64,000 nucleotides of DNA, from assembly GCF_010450875.1 (NCBI RefSeq), contig NZ_CP048422.1, positions 3,259,001 to 3,323,000 of the forward strand, written 5' to 3'. Under the pieces are notes generated by a model that saw only the letters and a list, made by a program, of their open reading frames with translations, did not search any database and had not been told where the DNA came from. The DNA is from Sphingomonas insulae. GTDB taxonomy: Bacteria; Pseudomonadota; Alphaproteobacteria; Sphingomonadales; Sphingomonadaceae. Below are positions 35,592-49,527 of this stretch, piece after piece. Both the position numbers and the translations under genes were made by a program. Position 1 is the stretch's first letter. Each line of letters starts with the position of its first letter.

Positions 35592-35768
35592 TTAGCCCTG
35601 CACCTCGACCATGTGCTGCACCTTGCGGATCATCCCGCGGACCTCGGGGCTGTCTTCCAGCTCCGAGACCTTGTGCATCTTGTTGAGGCCGAGACCGATC
35701 AGCGTCGCGCGCTGGTCCTTGGTCCGGCGGATCGGCGAACCGGTCTGCTTGATCTTGATAGTCGCCAT
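35592..35768 (-). CDS. rpmD: 50S ribosomal protein L30
   Basis: 58 residues: [20 protein letters not shown], then [19 protein letters not shown] and [14 protein letters not shown]. This is the complete short bacterial L30 fold. Five bases separate it from rpsE, the standard neighbour, so the two are co-translated. Confidence 0.97.
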   Translation of the reverse strand: MATIKIKQTGSPIRRTKDQRATLIGLGLNKMHKVSELEDSPEVRGMIRKVQHMVEVQG

Positions 35769-35773
35769 GTCGA

Positions 35774-36553
35774 TTACTCCACGACGGCCGCAGCATCCGC
35801 CTCGGCGGTCTGCGAACCACCGCGGCCGATCAGGTCGGCGATCTTCTTGCCACGACGCTGTGCGACCGACTTCGGCGAAGTCTGCTCACCCAGTGCCTCG
35901 AACGTGGCGCGGATCATGTTGTAGGGATTGGACGTGCCGATCGACTTCGTCACCACGTCGGCCACGCCGAGCGATTCGAAGATGGCGCGCATCGGGCCAC
36001 CCGCGATGATGCCGGTGCCCTGCGGCGCCGAACGGAGCGTCACGCGACCGGCACCGAAATGGCCGTTGCCGTCATGATGCAGCGTGCGACCGTCCTTCAG
36101 CGGCACGCGGACCATCGCCTTCTTCGCAGCCGCAGTGGCCTTGGAGATGGCTTCCGGCACTTCGCGCGCCTTGCCGTGGCCGAAGCCGACGCGACCCTTG
36201 CCGTCGCCCACGACGACCAGCGCCGCGAAGCCGAAGCGCTTGCCGCCCTTCACCGTCTTCGACACGCGGTTGATGTGGACCAGCTTTTCGATCAGCTCTT
36301 CGCCGCCGTCGTCCTGACCGGGACGACCGCCACGGCCGTCACGACCGCGACCGCCATCGCGACCGCCGCGATTGCCGCCGGGGCCACCCGGACCGCGACC
36401 GCCACCGCCGCCACCACGACCGCCGCGGGGACCGCCACGACCACCACCCGGTGCGCCGTAGCCGCCCTGCTGGCCACCCTGGGGCGCCTGCGTCTGCGCT
36501 TCCTGGGGAGCGCCTTCAGCCGCTGCCGGCTGCACGTTGTTCTCGTCAGCCAT
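35774..36553 (-). CDS. rpsE: 30S ribosomal protein S5 with Gly/Arg-rich N-terminal extension
   Basis: 259 residues, against about 167 in E. coli. The S5 core begins near residue 86 ([24 protein letters not shown]) with the double-stranded-RNA-binding motif and [21 protein letters not shown], and ends [13 protein letters not shown]. Residues 1-30 are Gln/Ala-rich and 31-80 are almost only Gly, Arg, Pro and Asp, with many RGG units ([13 protein letters not shown]). Such a tail is disordered and could bind RNA. It starts two bases after rplR. Confidence 0.97.
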   Translation of the reverse strand: MADENNVQPAAAEGAPQEAQTQAPQGGQQGGYGAPGGGRGGPRGGRGGGGGGRGPGGPGGNRGGRDGGRGRDGRGGRPGQDDGGEELIEKLVHINRVSKTVKGGKRFGFAALVVVGDGKGRVGFGHGKAREVPEAISKATAAAKKAMVRVPLKDGRTLHHDGNGHFGAGRVTLRSAPQGTGIIAGGPMRAIFESLGVADVVTKSIGTSNPYNMIRATFEALGEQTSPKSVAQRRGKKIADLIGRGGSQTAEADAAAVVE

Positions 36554-36555
36554 TA

Positions 36556-36912
36556 TTAGAACTCCAATCCGGCTTCACGCGCGGCCTCGGCCAGCGCCTT
36601 GACACGACCGTGATAGAGGAAGCCGCCACGATCGAACACGACCTGCGTCACGCCCGCTTCCTTGGCCTTTTCCGCCACGCGGGTACCGACCGCGGTCGCT
36701 GCCGCGATGTTGGCGCCCGACTGGTCGCGCACGTCCTTTTCCAGCGTCGATGCCGACGCGACGGTCTTGCCGGCGACGTCGTCGATGACCTGGGCATAGA
36801 TGTGCTTGCCCGAACGATGGATCGACAACCGCGGACGGGTGCCGGCCCGCGCCTTCAGCGCGGTACGATTGCGCCGACGGCGCTTCGCGAAAAGAGAGAG
36901 ACCCTTGGTCAT
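36556..36912 (-). CDS. rplR: 50S ribosomal protein L18
   Basis: 118 residues. L18 binds 5S rRNA: the Arg-rich [19 protein letters not shown]-terminus, [18 protein letters not shown] and the C-terminal [26 protein letters not shown] are diagnostic. Its ATG (36912) overlaps the rplF stop (TAATG), so the two are translationally coupled. Confidence 0.98.
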   Translation of the reverse strand: MTKGLSLFAKRRRRNRTALKARAGTRPRLSIHRSGKHIYAQVIDDVAGKTVASASTLEKDVRDQSGANIAAATAVGTRVAEKAKEAGVTQVVFDRGGFLYHGRVKALAEAAREAGLEF

Positions 36913-37445
36913 TACTTCTTCTTCCCTTCCTTGCGGAAGATGAACTCGCCGTCGTACTTGATGCCCTTGCCCTTGTACGGCTCGGGCTTGCGCCACTGAC
37001 GAATCTCGGCGGCCAGCTGGCCGACCTTCTGCTTGTCGGAACCGCTGATCTCGACGGTCGTGGCGTCCGGCGTCTTCACCTCGATGCCTTCCGGCACCGC
37101 GATGTTGACGTCGTGGCTGTAGCCGAGCTGCAGCTTGAGCGTCTTGCCCTGTGCCGCGGCGCGATAGCCGACGCCGGTGATGAGCAGCTTCTTGGTGAAG
37201 CCGTCGGTGACGCCCGTCACCAGGTTCTGCACCATCGTACGCTGCATGCCCCAGAAGGCACGGGCGCGCTTGGTGTCGTTGGCCGGCTGCACCGAAATGC
37301 CGCCGTCCTCGATCGTGTAGCTGATCTCGTCGCGCATCGGCATCGTGAGGGTGCCCTTGGGACCCTTCACGCTGATGATGCCCTTGTCGATCGACGGCGT
37401 CACGCCGGCCGGTACGGGAACCGGCTTCTTACCGATGCGGCTCAT
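36912..37445 (-). CDS. rplF: 50S ribosomal protein L6
   Basis: 177 residues. Two L6 repeats: [15 protein letters not shown] and [10 protein letters not shown] in the first, and [32 protein letters not shown] in the second. L6 lies near the factor-binding site by the sarcin-ricin loop. The start overlaps the rpsH stop (TGATG) and the stop overlaps the rplR start. Confidence 0.98.
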   Translation of the reverse strand: MSRIGKKPVPVPAGVTPSIDKGIISVKGPKGTLTMPMRDEISYTIEDGGISVQPANDTKRARAFWGMQRTMVQNLVTGVTDGFTKKLLITGVGYRAAAQGKTLKLQLGYSHDVNIAVPEGIEVKTPDATTVEISGSDKQKVGQLAAEIRQWRKPEPYKGKGIKYDGEFIFRKEGKKK

Positions 37446-37840
37446 CAGAAGACCTCCGCAAGGACTTCGCCGCCGACGTTCTGTTCGCGCGCTTCCGCGT
37501 CGGACAGAACACCGCGAGGCGTCGAGACGATGGTGATGCCGAGGCCGTTGCGGACGCGCGGCAGTTCCTGCGAACCGGAATAGACGCGGCGGCCGGGCTT
37601 CGAGACGCGAGCGACGTGCTTGATCGCCGGCTGGCCCTCGAAATACTTCAGCTCGATGCGGACGCCCGCTGCCGGACCCATCTGCTCGTCGCTGTAGCCA
37701 CGGATGTAGCCTTCGCGCTGGAGCACGTCGAGGACGCGGATGCGGAGCTTCGACGACGGCGAGAGGACGGAGTCCTTCTTCGCACGCTGGCCGTTGCGGA
37801 TGCGGGTGAGCAAATCACCCAGGGGATCGGTCAATGCCAT
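37445..37840 (-). CDS. rpsH: 30S ribosomal protein S8
   Basis: 131 residues. S8 binds helix 21 of 16S rRNA and, in E. coli, represses the spc operon through its own mRNA. The N-terminal [14 protein letters not shown] and C-terminal [33 protein letters not shown] are conserved. It follows rpsN by ten bases. No S8 operator could be recognised at rplE. Confidence 0.98.
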   Translation of the reverse strand: MALTDPLGDLLTRIRNGQRAKKDSVLSPSSKLRIRVLDVLQREGYIRGYSDEQMGPAAGVRIELKYFEGQPAIKHVARVSKPGRRVYSGSQELPRVRNGLGITIVSTPRGVLSDAEAREQNVGGEVLAEVF

Positions 37841-37850
37841 CTTCTGATCC

Positions 37851-38156
37851 TTACCAGCTCGACTTCGTCAGGCCCGGGATCATGCCCTTGTTGGCCAGAT
37901 CACGAAGCATCACGCGAGCGAGACGGAACTTGCGGTAGTAAGCGCGCGGACGACCGGTGATCTCGCAACGGTTGCGGATACGGGTCGGGTTCGAGTTGCG
38001 CGGCAGTTCCGCCATCTTGAGGCGCGCGATCAGACGCTCGCTCTCGTCGAGGCTCTGGTCGTTGGCCATCGCCTTCAGCTTCGCCAGCTTGGGAGCATAT
38101 TGCTTCACAAGCTTCTTGCGACGCTCATTCTTGTTGATCGAACTCAGTTTCGCCAT
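37851..38156 (-). CDS. rpsN: 30S ribosomal protein S14
   Basis: 101 residues, the long zinc-free form: [20 protein letters not shown], a helical middle, then [26 protein letters not shown] and [11 protein letters not shown]. Only one Cys is left, so no zinc ribbon can form. Lies in the small-subunit head. Between rplE and rpsH. Confidence 0.98.
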   Translation of the reverse strand: MAKLSSINKNERRKKLVKQYAPKLAKLKAMANDQSLDESERLIARLKMAELPRNSNPTRIRNRCEITGRPRAYYRKFRLARVMLRDLANKGMIPGLTKSSW

Positions 38157-38197
38157 GGACTTAAGCTCTCTTCCTTACTTCGGACAAGCGAGGCTGC

Positions 38198-38785
38198 TCA
38201 CGCAGCCTGCTTCTGCTCGTCAGCCTCGGGCTGCGGGAACGGGAAGCCGAACAGACGGAGCAGCTCGCGCGCCTCGTCGTCGGTCTTCGCGGTGGTGGTG
38301 ACGATCACGTCCATGCCGCGCACCTTGTCGATGCGGTCATAGTTGATCTCGGGAAACACGATCTGCTCCTTGATGCCGCAGGCATAGTTGCCACGGCCGT
38401 CGAAGCTCTTCGGGTTGAGCCCGCGGAAATCGCGGACGCGGGGAAGCGCGATCGTGATGAAACGGTCGAGGAATTCGTACATGCGCTCGCGGCGAAGGGT
38501 GACCTTCACGCCGATCGGCATACCCTCGCGCAGCTTGAACTGCGCGATCGACTTCTTCGCCTTGGTGATCACCGGCTTCTGGCCCGCGATCAGTTCCATT
38601 TCGGAAGCAGCCTGGTCGACGCGCTTCTTGTCCTGGGTCGCCTCGCCGACGCCCATGTTCAGGACGATCTTGTCGATGCGCGGGATCTCGTTGACGTTCT
38701 TGTAGCCGAACTTCTCGACCATCGCCTTGATGATGATCTCTTCGTAGATGCCCTTCATGCGGGGCTTGTAGACTGCATCAGCCAT
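38198..38785 (-). CDS. rplE: 50S ribosomal protein L5
   Basis: 195 residues. L5 binds 5S rRNA and bridges to S13. Motifs [42 protein letters not shown] and the C-terminal [28 protein letters not shown] short Gln-rich tail ([10 protein letters not shown]) extends it. Its start overlaps rplX by eight bases. Confidence 0.98.
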   Translation of the reverse strand: MADAVYKPRMKGIYEEIIIKAMVEKFGYKNVNEIPRIDKIVLNMGVGEATQDKKRVDQAASEMELIAGQKPVITKAKKSIAQFKLREGMPIGVKVTLRRERMYEFLDRFITIALPRVRDFRGLNPKSFDGRGNYACGIKEQIVFPEINYDRIDKVRGMDVIVTTTAKTDDEARELLRLFGFPFPQPEADEQKQAA

Positions 38786-39095
38786 CGATCTTGTCTCCGG
38801 TCTTGACGGCCACGCGGACCTTCTTGCCGTCCTGCGTCTCGAAACGGACGCGGGTGGGCTTGCCGTCGGCGGTCACGTGCGCAACCTTCGAGATGTGCAT
38901 CGGCGCCTCGACCTTCTCGAGGCCGCCCTGCGGGTTCGCCTGCGTCGGCTTCTTGTGGCGGGTGGCGATGTTCACGCCCTCGACCACGACCTTGCCGTCC
39001 TTCGGCATCGCCAGCGTCACGGTGCCGGTCTTGCCCTTGTCCTTGCCGGACAGAACGACGACGCGGTCACCCTTTTTGATCTTCGCGGCGGCCAT
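38778..39095 (-). CDS. rplX: 50S ribosomal protein L24
   Basis: 105 residues with the KOW motif [19 protein letters not shown] near the N-terminus, then [28 protein letters not shown]. It initiates large-subunit assembly. Its ATG overlaps the rplN stop (TAATG) and its 3' end overlaps rplE by eight bases. Confidence 0.98.
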   Translation of the reverse strand: MAAAKIKKGDRVVVLSGKDKGKTGTVTLAMPKDGKVVVEGVNIATRHKKPTQANPQGGLEKVEAPMHISKVAHVTADGKPTRVRFETQDGKKVRVAVKTGDKIDG

Positions 39096-39463
39096 TACAG
39101 CACCTCGGGCGCGAGAGAGATGATCTTCATGTGCTTCTTGCCACGCAGCTCGCGCACGACCGGGCCGAAGATACGGGTGCCGATCGGCTCCTCGTTCTTG
39201 TTGACCAGGACGGCGGCGTTGCCGTCGAAGCGGATGGTCGAGCCATCGGCACGGTGGATGTCCTTGGCGGTGCGGACGATGACGGCGCGGTGCACGTCAC
39301 CCTTCTTCACCTTGCCGCGGGGCTGTGCTTCCTTGATGCTGACGACGATGATGTCGCCGACCGATGCCGTGCGACGCTTCGAGCCGCCCAGCACCTTGAT
39401 GCACTGCACCCGCTTCGCGCCGCTGTTGTCTGCGACGTCGAGATTGGATTGCATCTGGATCAT
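39095..39463 (-). CDS. rplN: 50S ribosomal protein L14
   Basis: 122 residues, exactly the family length: [42 protein letters not shown], and [19 protein letters not shown]. The ATG at 39463 follows GAAGGAAA; 14 extra upstream codons are rejected. It is 163 bases after rpsQ, one of the wider gaps of this operon, in which a stem-loop follows the rpsQ stop. Confidence 0.98.
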   Translation of the reverse strand: MIQMQSNLDVADNSGAKRVQCIKVLGGSKRRTASVGDIIVVSIKEAQPRGKVKKGDVHRAVIVRTAKDIHRADGSTIRFDGNAAVLVNKNEEPIGTRIFGPVVRELRGKKHMKIISLAPEVL

Positions 39464-39602
39464 CGATCCATTTCCTTCTCGTCTATGGGGTGGATACCGA
39501 CCCAACCCCGCCTAAAATAATGACCCCGGCGCAGCGGACTGCACCGGGGGAGCGGCCCTGTAACCACTCCGCTGGCAGGACGCAAGCCCTGCCCTCTTCC
39601 TC

Positions 39603-39621
39603 CGCCGGCAGACCACCGGCG
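39603..39621. repeat. Stem-loop five bases after the rpsQ stop
   Basis: CGCCGG, loop CAGACCA, CCGGCG: a 6-bp GC stem placed like those after rpsG, fusA and rpoA. No T tract. Confidence 0.4.
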
Positions 39622-39626
39622 ACGGA

Positions 39627-39899
39627 TTATGCGTCGACGTCGACCCGTTCGGGCGTCGCATGGGTATTCACCCGATCGACGACCTTCCAGGTCTTCAGCT
39701 TCGAGATCGGCGCAGTCTCTTCGATGCGCACGGTCTCGCCCTGCTTGTACTCGTTCGCCTCGTCATGGGCGTGGTACTTCTTCGAACGACGGATGATCTT
39801 GCCGTAGAGCGGGTGCTTCACCTTACGCTCGACATTCACAACCACCGTCTTGTCGCCCTTGTCGGAGACGATCAGCCCGGTCAGCACGCGCTTAGGCAT
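39627..39899 (-). CDS. rpsQ: 30S ribosomal protein S17
   Basis: 90 residues. [45 protein letters not shown] and [18 protein letters not shown] define S17, an early 16S binding protein. It has a short C-terminal extension ([15 protein letters not shown]). Twelve bases after rpmC. Confidence 0.98.
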   Translation of the reverse strand: MPKRVLTGLIVSDKGDKTVVVNVERKVKHPLYGKIIRRSKKYHAHDEANEYKQGETVRIEETAPISKLKTWKVVDRVNTHATPERVDVDA

Positions 39900-39911
39900 G
39901 TGCTACTATCC

Positions 39912-40115
39912 TTACTTGGCAGCCGCGGCGCTGGTGCGCTGCGCCTGGAGGGTCTTGATCCGCGCGATGTCGCGACGGACTTCCTTGACGCGGCTCGGCT
40001 TCTCGAGCTGGTTCGTCGCCGCCTGGAAGCGGAGGTTGAACTGCTCGCGCTTCAGCTGGCCGAGGTTCTCGGACAGCTGATCGTCGCTCTGGCTGACGAA
40101 ATCGGTCTTTGCCAT
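39912..40115 (-). CDS. rpmC: 50S ribosomal protein L29
   Basis: 67 residues, two-helix L29: [20 protein letters not shown], then [20 protein letters not shown] and KTLQAQR. It lies at the exit tunnel near the trigger-factor site. The ATG at 40115 is chosen four bases after the rplP stop; the frame further upstream overlaps rplP without reason. Confidence 0.98.
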   Translation of the reverse strand: MAKTDFVSQSDDQLSENLGQLKREQFNLRFQAATNQLEKPSRVKEVRRDIARIKTLQAQRTSAAAAK

Positions 40116-40119
40116 GATG

Positions 40120-40554
40120 TTATTCGCCTCCGAGGTGGCTGGTGTCGCCAAGGCGGGCAACGACCTTGACCTTGATCGGCAGCTTCATCGCGGCACGCTC
40201 GAACGCCTCAGCAGCGATCTTGCCTTCGACGCCGTCGAGCTCGAACAGGATCCGGCCCGGCTTGACGCGGGCGGCCCAGAATTCCGGCGAACCCTTGCCC
40301 GAGCCCATGCGGACTTCGGCCGGCTTCGACGAGACGGGCACGTCCGGGAAGATGCGGATCCACAAACGCCCCTGGCGCTTGATGTGACGCGTGATCGCGC
40401 GGCGGGCCGCCTCGATCTGCCGTGCGGTGATCCGCTCCGGCTCCATCGCCTTCAGGCCGTACGAGCCGAAGTTGAGGCTGGTGCCACCCTTGGCGTCACC
40501 ATGGATGCGGCCCTTGAAGGCCTTGCGGAACTTGGTCTTTTTCGGTTGCAGCAT
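40120..40554 (-). CDS. rplP: 50S ribosomal protein L16
   Basis: 144 residues. [41 protein letters not shown] and [30 protein letters not shown] are family signatures; L16 helps position tRNA in the A site. Between rpsC (12-base gap) and rpmC. Confidence 0.98.
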   Translation of the reverse strand: MLQPKKTKFRKAFKGRIHGDAKGGTSLNFGSYGLKAMEPERITARQIEAARRAITRHIKRQGRLWIRIFPDVPVSSKPAEVRMGSGKGSPEFWAARVKPGRILFELDGVEGKIAAEAFERAAMKLPIKVKVVARLGDTSHLGGE

Positions 40555-40566
40555 GTCTGTTGCCCC

Positions 40567-41273
<707 letters not shown>

Positions 41274-41274
<1 letters not shown>

Positions 41275-41651
41275 TATGCTTCTTCCTGCTCGCGCACGAC
41301 GATGCGCAGACGGCTGAACGGCTTCAGGATGCGGGTGGACTTGCCACGGCCGCGGGTCGCGAAGCGCTTCATGGTGATCGACTTGCCGACCGACGCCTCG
41401 GCGACGACGAGCGCGTCGACGTCGAGGTTGTGGTTGTTCTCGGCATTGGCGATGGCCGAGGCCAGCACCTTGCGCGCGTCGACCGCCATCGCCTTCGTCG
41501 AGAAGGCGAGGATGTTCATCGCATCACCGACCGGCTTGTTGCGGATGAGGGCCGCGACCAGGTTCAGCTTCTGGGCCGAACCCCGGATCTGCGTGCCGAC
41601 GGAAAGGGCTTCCTTTTCGCCGACCTTGCGGGGGGAGACTGGCTTGCTCAT
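41274..41651 (-). CDS. rplV: 50S ribosomal protein L22
   Basis: 125 residues. The fold lines the exit tunnel; [41 protein letters not shown] and [23 protein letters not shown] are conserved, the last forming the tunnel loop. Start overlaps the rpsS stop and stop overlaps the rpsC start, so the three are coupled. Confidence 0.98.
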
Positions 41652-41926
41652 CAGCGCTTGCCCTTCTTGTCGGCGGCGTGGCCGGGAAAATAGCGCGTCG
41701 GCGCGAATTCACCCAGCTTCATGCCGACCATGTCTTCATTGACCGACACCGGCACGAACTTGCGGCCGTTGTAGACGTTGAACGTGAGGCCGACGAACGA
41801 CGGCAGGATGGTGGAACGACGCGACCAGGTCTTGATCGGCGCGCGGCCACCGGCGTCCTGCGCGGTTTCCGCCTTCTTCAGAAGGCTCAGTTCGACGAAC
41901 GGGCCCTTCCAGACTGAACGAGCCAT
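41651..41926 (-). CDS. rpsS: 30S ribosomal protein S19
   Basis: 91 residues: [41 protein letters not shown] and [25 protein letters not shown]19 is in the small-subunit head next to S13. It starts two bases after the rplB stop. Confidence 0.98.
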   Translation of the reverse strand: MARSVWKGPFVELSLLKKAETAQDAGGRAPIKTWSRRSTILPSFVGLTFNVYNGRKFVPVSVNEDMVGMKLGEFAPTRYFPGHAADKKGKR

Positions 41927-41928
41927 GG

Positions 41929-42768
41929 TTAGCCCTTCCTCTTAGTCGAATGACGCGACCGGATAATCATCTTGTCGGTCGACTTATTGTGACGGGTGCG
42001 CGCACCCTTCGTCGGCTTGCCCCACGGGGTGACCGGATGACGGCCGCCCGAGGTCCGGCCTTCACCACCGCCGTGCGGATGGTCGACCGGGTTCTTGGCG
42101 ACGCCGCGGGTCAGCGGACGCTTGCCCATCCAGCGCGAACGCCCGGCCTTGCCGAGGTTCTGGTTCTGGTTGTCCGGGTTCGACACCGCACCGACCGTCG
42201 CCATGCACTCGCCACGGATGTAGCGCTGCTCGCCCGAGTTGAGGCGGACGATGACCATGCCGCGATCACGACCGACGACCTGCACATAGGTGCCGGCCGA
42301 ACGGGCGATCTGGCCACCCTTGCCCGGCTTCATCTCCACGTTGTGGACGATGGTGCCGACGGGGACCTGGCCGATCTCCATCGCGTTGCCCGGCTTGGTA
42401 TCGGTCTTCTTGGCCGCGAGGACCTTGTCGCCCGGCGCCAGCCGCTGCGGCGCGATGATGTAGGCCAGCTCTTCGTCGGCATACTTCACCAGCGCGATGA
42501 ACGCGGTGCGGTTGGGATCGTATTCCAGCCGCTCTACGGTGCCCTCGACGTCCCACTTGCGACGCTTGAAGTCGACGTAGCGGTACTTCTGCTTGTGACC
42601 GCCCGCGATGCCGCGGCTGGTCACATGGCCCTTGTTGTTGCGGCCGCCCGACTTGCGCTTGCCCTCGGTCAGCGCCTTGACGGGCTTGCCCTTCCAGAGC
42701 GACGACTTGTCGACGAGGACGAGACCACGCTGTGCGGGGGTCGTCGGATTATAATGCTTGAGTGCCAT
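41929..42768 (-). CDS. rplB: 50S ribosomal protein L2
   Basis: 279 residues. L2 supports peptidyl transfer. Signatures are [32 protein letters not shown] and [20 protein letters not shown], including the critical C-terminal His. One base after the rplW stop, in the standard rplC-rplD-rplW-rplB order. Confidence 0.99.
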   Translation of the reverse strand: MALKHYNPTTPAQRGLVLVDKSSLWKGKPVKALTEGKRKSGGRNNKGHVTSRGIAGGHKQKYRYVDFKRRKWDVEGTVERLEYDPNRTAFIALVKYADEELAYIIAPQRLAPGDKVLAAKKTDTKPGNAMEIGQVPVGTIVHNVEMKPGKGGQIARSAGTYVQVVGRDRGMVIVRLNSGEQRYIRGECMATVGAVSNPDNQNQNLGKAGRSRWMGKRPLTRGVAKNPVDHPHGGGEGRTSGGRHPVTPWGKPTKGARTRHNKSTDKMIIRSRHSTKRKG

Positions 42769-42769
42769 C

Positions 42770-43084
42770 TTACTTGGCCCCCTCGGTTACGTCGATCGAC
42801 TGGCCGTCCTTCAGGGTGACAATGGCCTTCTTCATGTCGGAGCGCTGGTAGGGAGCGCCCTTCCACTTCTTGGTCTTGCCCTTCTGGACGATCGTGTTCA
42901 CGCCGGTCACGTTGACATCGAAGATCGCTTCGATGGCAGCCTTGATCTGCGGCTTGGTCGCATCGTTCGCGACCTTGAACACGACGGCGTTGTGCTCGGA
43001 GAGCAACGTCGCCTTCTCGGTGATGTGCGGCGCGACGATCACGTCATAGTGACGGTTGTCGACGGCCTTCTGCTGCTTAGCCAT
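42770..43084 (-). CDS. rplW: 50S ribosomal protein L23
   Basis: 104 residues. L23 forms the trigger-factor and SRP docking site at the tunnel exit. [41 protein letters not shown] and [20 protein letters not shown] are typical. It overlaps the end of rplD by eight bases. Confidence 0.98.
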   Translation of the reverse strand: MAKQQKAVDNRHYDVIVAPHITEKATLLSEHNAVVFKVANDATKPQIKAAIEAIFDVNVTGVNTIVQKGKTKKWKGAPYQRSDMKKAIVTLKDGQSIDVTEGAK

Positions 43085-43703
43085 TGAAGCGAGCCTCCAG
43101 CTTCTCGACCGCCGCGCGGGTCAGGACCAGCGTGTCAGCCTTCAGGATGTCATAGACGTTGGCACCGGCCGACGGCAGCACGTTGATGCCGTGCAGGTTG
43201 CCGGCAGCCAGCGCGAAGCTCGTCTCGACGGCATCGCCATCGATGACCAGCGCGGTCTTGCCGAAGCCGAGCTTGGCGAGATCGCCGACCAGCGTCTTGG
43301 TCTTGTTGTTCTCGACCGCGATGCTGTCCATGACGATCAGCGAGCCGGCCTTGGCATGGCTCGACAGGGCCATCTTGAGACCGAGCGCGCGAACCTTCTT
43401 GTTCAGGCCGGGGTTGAAGTCGCGGACGCGGGCGCCGTGAGCCTTACCACCGCCGATGAAGACGGGAGCACGGCGATCGCCGTGACGTGCCGTACCGCCG
43501 CCCTTCTGGCGACCGAACTTCTTGCCGGTGCGGGCGACGTCTGCACGCTCGCGGGTACCACGAGCCGTCTCGCGACGCTTCTCGAGCTGCCAGGTGACCA
43601 CGCGGTGCAGGATGTCGGCGCGCGGATCGAGGCCGAAGACCTCGTCGTTGAGCTCGACGTCCGCGCCAGCGGTACCGGCGAAGGATTGAACCTTGACCTT
43701 CAC
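43077..43703 (-). CDS. rplD: 50S ribosomal protein L4
   Basis: 208 residues, starting with GTG. The tunnel loop has [31 protein letters not shown]; the C-terminal half has [36 protein letters not shown]. In E. coli L4 also represses the S10 operon; whether that holds here cannot be read. Its GTG lies two bases after the rplC stop. Confidence 0.98.
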   Translation of the reverse strand: MKVKVQSFAGTAGADVELNDEVFGLDPRADILHRVVTWQLEKRRETARGTRERADVARTGKKFGRQKGGGTARHGDRRAPVFIGGGKAHGARVRDFNPGLNKKVRALGLKMALSSHAKAGSLIVMDSIAVENNKTKTLVGDLAKLGFGKTALVIDGDAVETSFALAAGNLHGINVLPSAGANVYDILKADTLVLTRAAVEKLEARFNG

Positions 43704-43705
43704 GT

Positions 43706-44455
43706 TCAGCCCTCCTGGCCGTCGGCAGCTTCCGGCGCGCTCGTCTCAACGGGCGTGTCGGCTGCGGTGTTGCTGTTGGCAGCCTGCTTCAGGCTGGCGG
43801 GATAGGGGGAGTCGGCATGCGCCTTGACCTTGACCGCGTCCTTCACGAACAGCCAGCCACCCTTCGAACCGGGGACCGAACCCTTCACGAAGATCAGACC
43901 ACGCTCGGCGTCGGTTCCGACGACCTCAAGGTTCTGCTGCGTGCGATACTTGTCACCCATGTGGCCGGCCATCTTCTTGTTCTTGAAGACGCGACCCGGA
44001 TCCTGGCGCTGGCCGGTCGAACCGAGCGAACGGTGCGAGACCGAGACGCCGTGCGTCGCGCGCAGACCGCCGAAGTTCCAGCGCTTCATGCCGCCGGCAA
44101 AGCCCTTACCCTGGGTACGACCCTGGATATCGACCAGCTGGCCAGCAACGAAATGCTCTGCCGAAATCTCTGCGCCGACGTCGAGGAGGTTGTCCTCGGT
44201 GACGCGGAATTCCGCGACGACTGCCTTGGGCTCGACCTCGGCCTTGCCGAAGTGGCCGCGCTGCGGCTTGGCGACATTCTTGGCCTTGGCGACGCCAGCA
44301 CCGAGCTGGACGGCGGTGTAGCCATCACGATCTTGTTCGCGACGGGCAATGACCTGGAGGCCTTCGAGTTGCAGGACGGTGACCGGCACGTGGCGGCCAT
44401 CATCCTGGAACAGGCGGGTCATACCCATTTTCTTCGCGATCACGCCAGTACGCAT
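43706..44455 (-). CDS. rplC: 50S ribosomal protein L3
   Basis: 249 residues, longer than usual (about 209) because of a low-complexity Ala/Thr/Glu tail after residue 215 ([19 protein letters not shown]). The core includes [40 protein letters not shown] and [13 protein letters not shown]. The Gln in the [15 protein letters not shown] region, a methylation site in E. coli, is present. Separated from rpsJ by 354 bases. Confidence 0.98.
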   Translation of the reverse strand: MRTGVIAKKMGMTRLFQDDGRHVPVTVLQLEGLQVIARREQDRDGYTAVQLGAGVAKAKNVAKPQRGHFGKAEVEPKAVVAEFRVTEDNLLDVGAEISAEHFVAGQLVDIQGRTQGKGFAGGMKRWNFGGLRATHGVSVSHRSLGSTGQRQDPGRVFKNKKMAGHMGDKYRTQQNLEVVGTDAERGLIFVKGSVPGSKGGWLFVKDAVKVKAHADSPYPASLKQAANSNTAADTPVETSAPEAADGQEG

Positions 44456-44809
44456 GATCCTGCACTCCTTTTACAGAGGCACGCCCGGGACCATTCCCGA
44501 ACGTGCTTGCGGCCCCTCGAAAGAGGCCATCCATCCCGAATTTCAGTACGTCGCCCCGCCCCGGGCTGGCGCCCCCGTTGCCGGGAACATGACGGGAGAC
44601 GCTGGCCCGGCCCCGAAAGGCCGGCGGTATCTCGTGCCTGTCAGGTGCTCCGCAGGGCGGAGTTCCCAAACCGGCCGTTCCGCCGAGGCGGATACGGCAA
44701 ACCCGCGGGACTCGACGTCGACCGCGGGAGCCGGCGCATTACGCCAACCTGTTGACTGCGTCAACAGGGACCCCGGCCTTCGCCGGGGCTAAAGGCGCGC
44801 TGGCCTGCA
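44456..44809. other. 354-bp structured gap between rpsJ and rplC
   Basis: No gene. Very GC-rich with several palindromes. Three perfect stems are packed next to rpsJ (44748-44818), and CCGCGG arms flank GACTCGACGTCGA at about 44702-44728. The rpsJ-rplC gap is usually far shorter, so this looks like an acquired or expanded spacer within the S10 operon. Confidence 0.6.
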
Positions 44810-44818
44810 TCAGGCCAG
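44748..44818. repeat. Three tandem stem-loops at the 3' end of rpsJ
   Basis: CCTGTTGAC-TGC-GTCAACAGG (44748-44768), CCCCGGC-CTTC-GCCGGGG (44771-44788) and CTGGCCTG-CAT-CAGGCCAG (44800-44818); the last overlaps the rpsJ stop codon. All are perfect and none is followed by a T tract on the transcribed strand. Confidence 0.65.
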
Positions 44819-45118
44819 CTTGATCTCGACGTCAACGCCCGCGGCGAGGTCGAGCTTCATCAGCGCGTCGACCGTCTGCGGGGTCGGCTGCACGATGTCG
44901 AGCATGCGCTTGTAGGTGCGCACCTCGAACTGCTCGCGGGACTTCTTGTCGATGTGCGGACCGCGGTTGACGGTGAACTTCTCGATGCGCGTGGGCAACG
45001 GAATCGGACCGCGGATGAGCGCGCCGGTACGACGCGCGGTGTCGGCGATGTCGCCGGTCGCCTGGTCGAGCACGCGATGATCGAACGCCTTGAGGCGAAT
45101 GCGGATGTTGCTGTCCAT
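44810..45118 (-). CDS. rpsJ: 30S ribosomal protein S10
   Basis: 102 residues: [40 protein letters not shown] and [22 protein letters not shown]10 is in the small-subunit head and also pairs with NusB and NusG in antitermination. First gene of the S10 segment, preceded by a terminator after tuf and a leader of about 170 bases with a CCCCCGC hairpin (45213-45230). The ATG at 45118 opens the conserved protein. Confidence 0.98.
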   Translation of the reverse strand: MDSNIRIRLKAFDHRVLDQATGDIADTARRTGALIRGPIPLPTRIEKFTVNRGPHIDKKSREQFEVRTYKRMLDIVQPTPQTVDALMKLDLAAGVDVEIKLA

Positions 45119-45290
45119 GATCCCTACCGATGCGATGGAGCACGACCCCGGCCGTCTCCTGCGCATTAAAGCGAAGGACTCGTGCCGCTGGTGCTGGACC
45201 GGCGGGATGAGACCCCCGCTGAAGCGGGGGCGACGAGAAAGAGCCGTAACTCAGTAAAACTTCGAAGGCGCGCCCTAGAGGAGCCTTCAT

Positions 45291-45334
45291 AAAAAGGCAA
45301 CGGCCCGACTCTCCTTTTTTGGAGAGCCGGGCCG
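45291..45334 (-). terminator. Intrinsic terminator after tuf
   Basis: On the minus strand a 14-bp stem with one mismatch (CGGCCCGGCTCTCC against GGAGAGTCGGGCCG) and a 6-A loop is followed by TTGCCTTTTT. It is 39 bases after the tuf stop and separates the str operon from the S10 operon. Confidence 0.85.
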
Positions 45335-45373
45335 CTGTCGTCTGGACCGGCGCGGGTGCGCCGAATCCGTCGC

Positions 45374-46567
<1,194 letters not shown>

Positions 46568-46665
46568 TTTCCTACCTTCTGATTCGAATTCGGTGCCGCC
46601 CGGGCTACGCGAACGCGGCCCTGTAGCGGTAGTTCGTGGGTAATGCCAGCCCCTGTGCGGCGGGG

Positions 46666-46797
46666 CCGACGACGCAGTAAATCCGTCGTCGGACGGGTTC
46701 GACGATGTCGCCCCGCCGGGGTTCCCCGCAAAGTACTACTTTGCAGGGGCCCCTCGTCCGGCCTTCGGTGTCTCGGGGCTAAGTCGCCTTAGCCCCG
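46666..46797. repeat. Three stem-loops in the fusA-tuf gap
   Basis: CCGACGACG/CGTCGTCGG (46666-46692, 9-base loop); GCAAAGTA-C-TACTTTGC with outer CCCC/GGGG (46724-46749); and CGGGGCTAAG-TCGC-CTTAGCCCCG (46774-46797), six bases after the fusA stop. No T tract follows, so they do not look like standard terminators. Confidence 0.65.
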
Positions 46798-46803
46798 TGC
46801 ACC

Positions 46804-48900
<2,097 letters not shown>

Positions 48901-48971
48901 GATCGTGCTTCCTTAGCGATATGGGGAGCGAGCCCTATGGCCCACTCCCCAATATATAGGTGTGTAGGCTA

Positions 48972-48989
48972 CCGGTGAAAAGTCACCGG
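48972..48989. repeat. Stem-loop seven bases after the rpsG stop
   Basis: CCGGTGA, loop AAAG, TCACCGG: a perfect 7-bp stem in the rpsG-fusA gap without a T tract. Placed like the stems after fusA, rpsQ and rpoA. Confidence 0.5.
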
Positions 48990-48996
48990 CGACCGG

Positions 48997-49467
48997 TTAC
49001 CAGCGGTAGTGCGAGAACGCGCGGTTGGCTTCGGCCATCCGGTGCGTATCTTCGCGCTTCTTCACCGCGTTGCCGCGGTTGTTGGCGGCGTCCATCAGCT
49101 CGCCCGACAGGCGGGCGGCCATCGTGTTCTCGCTGCGCGCACGGGCGGCGGCGATGAGCCAGCGAATGGCCAGCGCCTGCGCGCGCTCCGGGCGAACCTC
49201 GACGGGGACCTGATAGGTCGCGCCGCCGACTCGGCGCGAACGCACTTCGATGCCGGGCTTGATGTTGTTGAGCGCGTCATGGAACACGCCGATCGGCTCG
49301 CGCTTGGCGCGCTGCTCGACGGTTTCCAGGGCACCGTAGACGATCAGTTCCGCGACGGACTTCTTGCCATCGAGCATGACCGAATTCATGAACTTCGAGA
49401 GAACCTCATCACCAAACTTGGGATCGGGGAGGATGATACGCTTTTCCGGGCGACGACGACGTGCCAT
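48997..49467 (-). CDS. rpsG: 30S ribosomal protein S7
   Basis: 156 residues. [68 protein letters not shown] and the C-terminal [21 protein letters not shown]7 nucleates the small-subunit head and in E. coli regulates the str operon. It follows rpsL by 60 bases. Confidence 0.98.
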   Translation of the reverse strand: MARRRRPEKRIILPDPKFGDEVLSKFMNSVMLDGKKSVAELIVYGALETVEQRAKREPIGVFHDALNNIKPGIEVRSRRVGGATYQVPVEVRPERAQALAIRWLIAAARARSENTMAARLSGELMDAANNRGNAVKKREDTHRMAEANRAFSHYRW

Positions 49468-49527
49468 TTCATAAACCTTTCTAACTTCAGCCTGTTGGTC
49501 GAGCCCCCGCGACAGGGGCCAACCGGC

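Noticed and set aside
36300..36480. Simple-sequence Gly/Arg coding stretch taken as a repeat array or CRISPR
   Set aside because: It is in frame within rpsE and encodes the RGG extension; there are no regular spacers.
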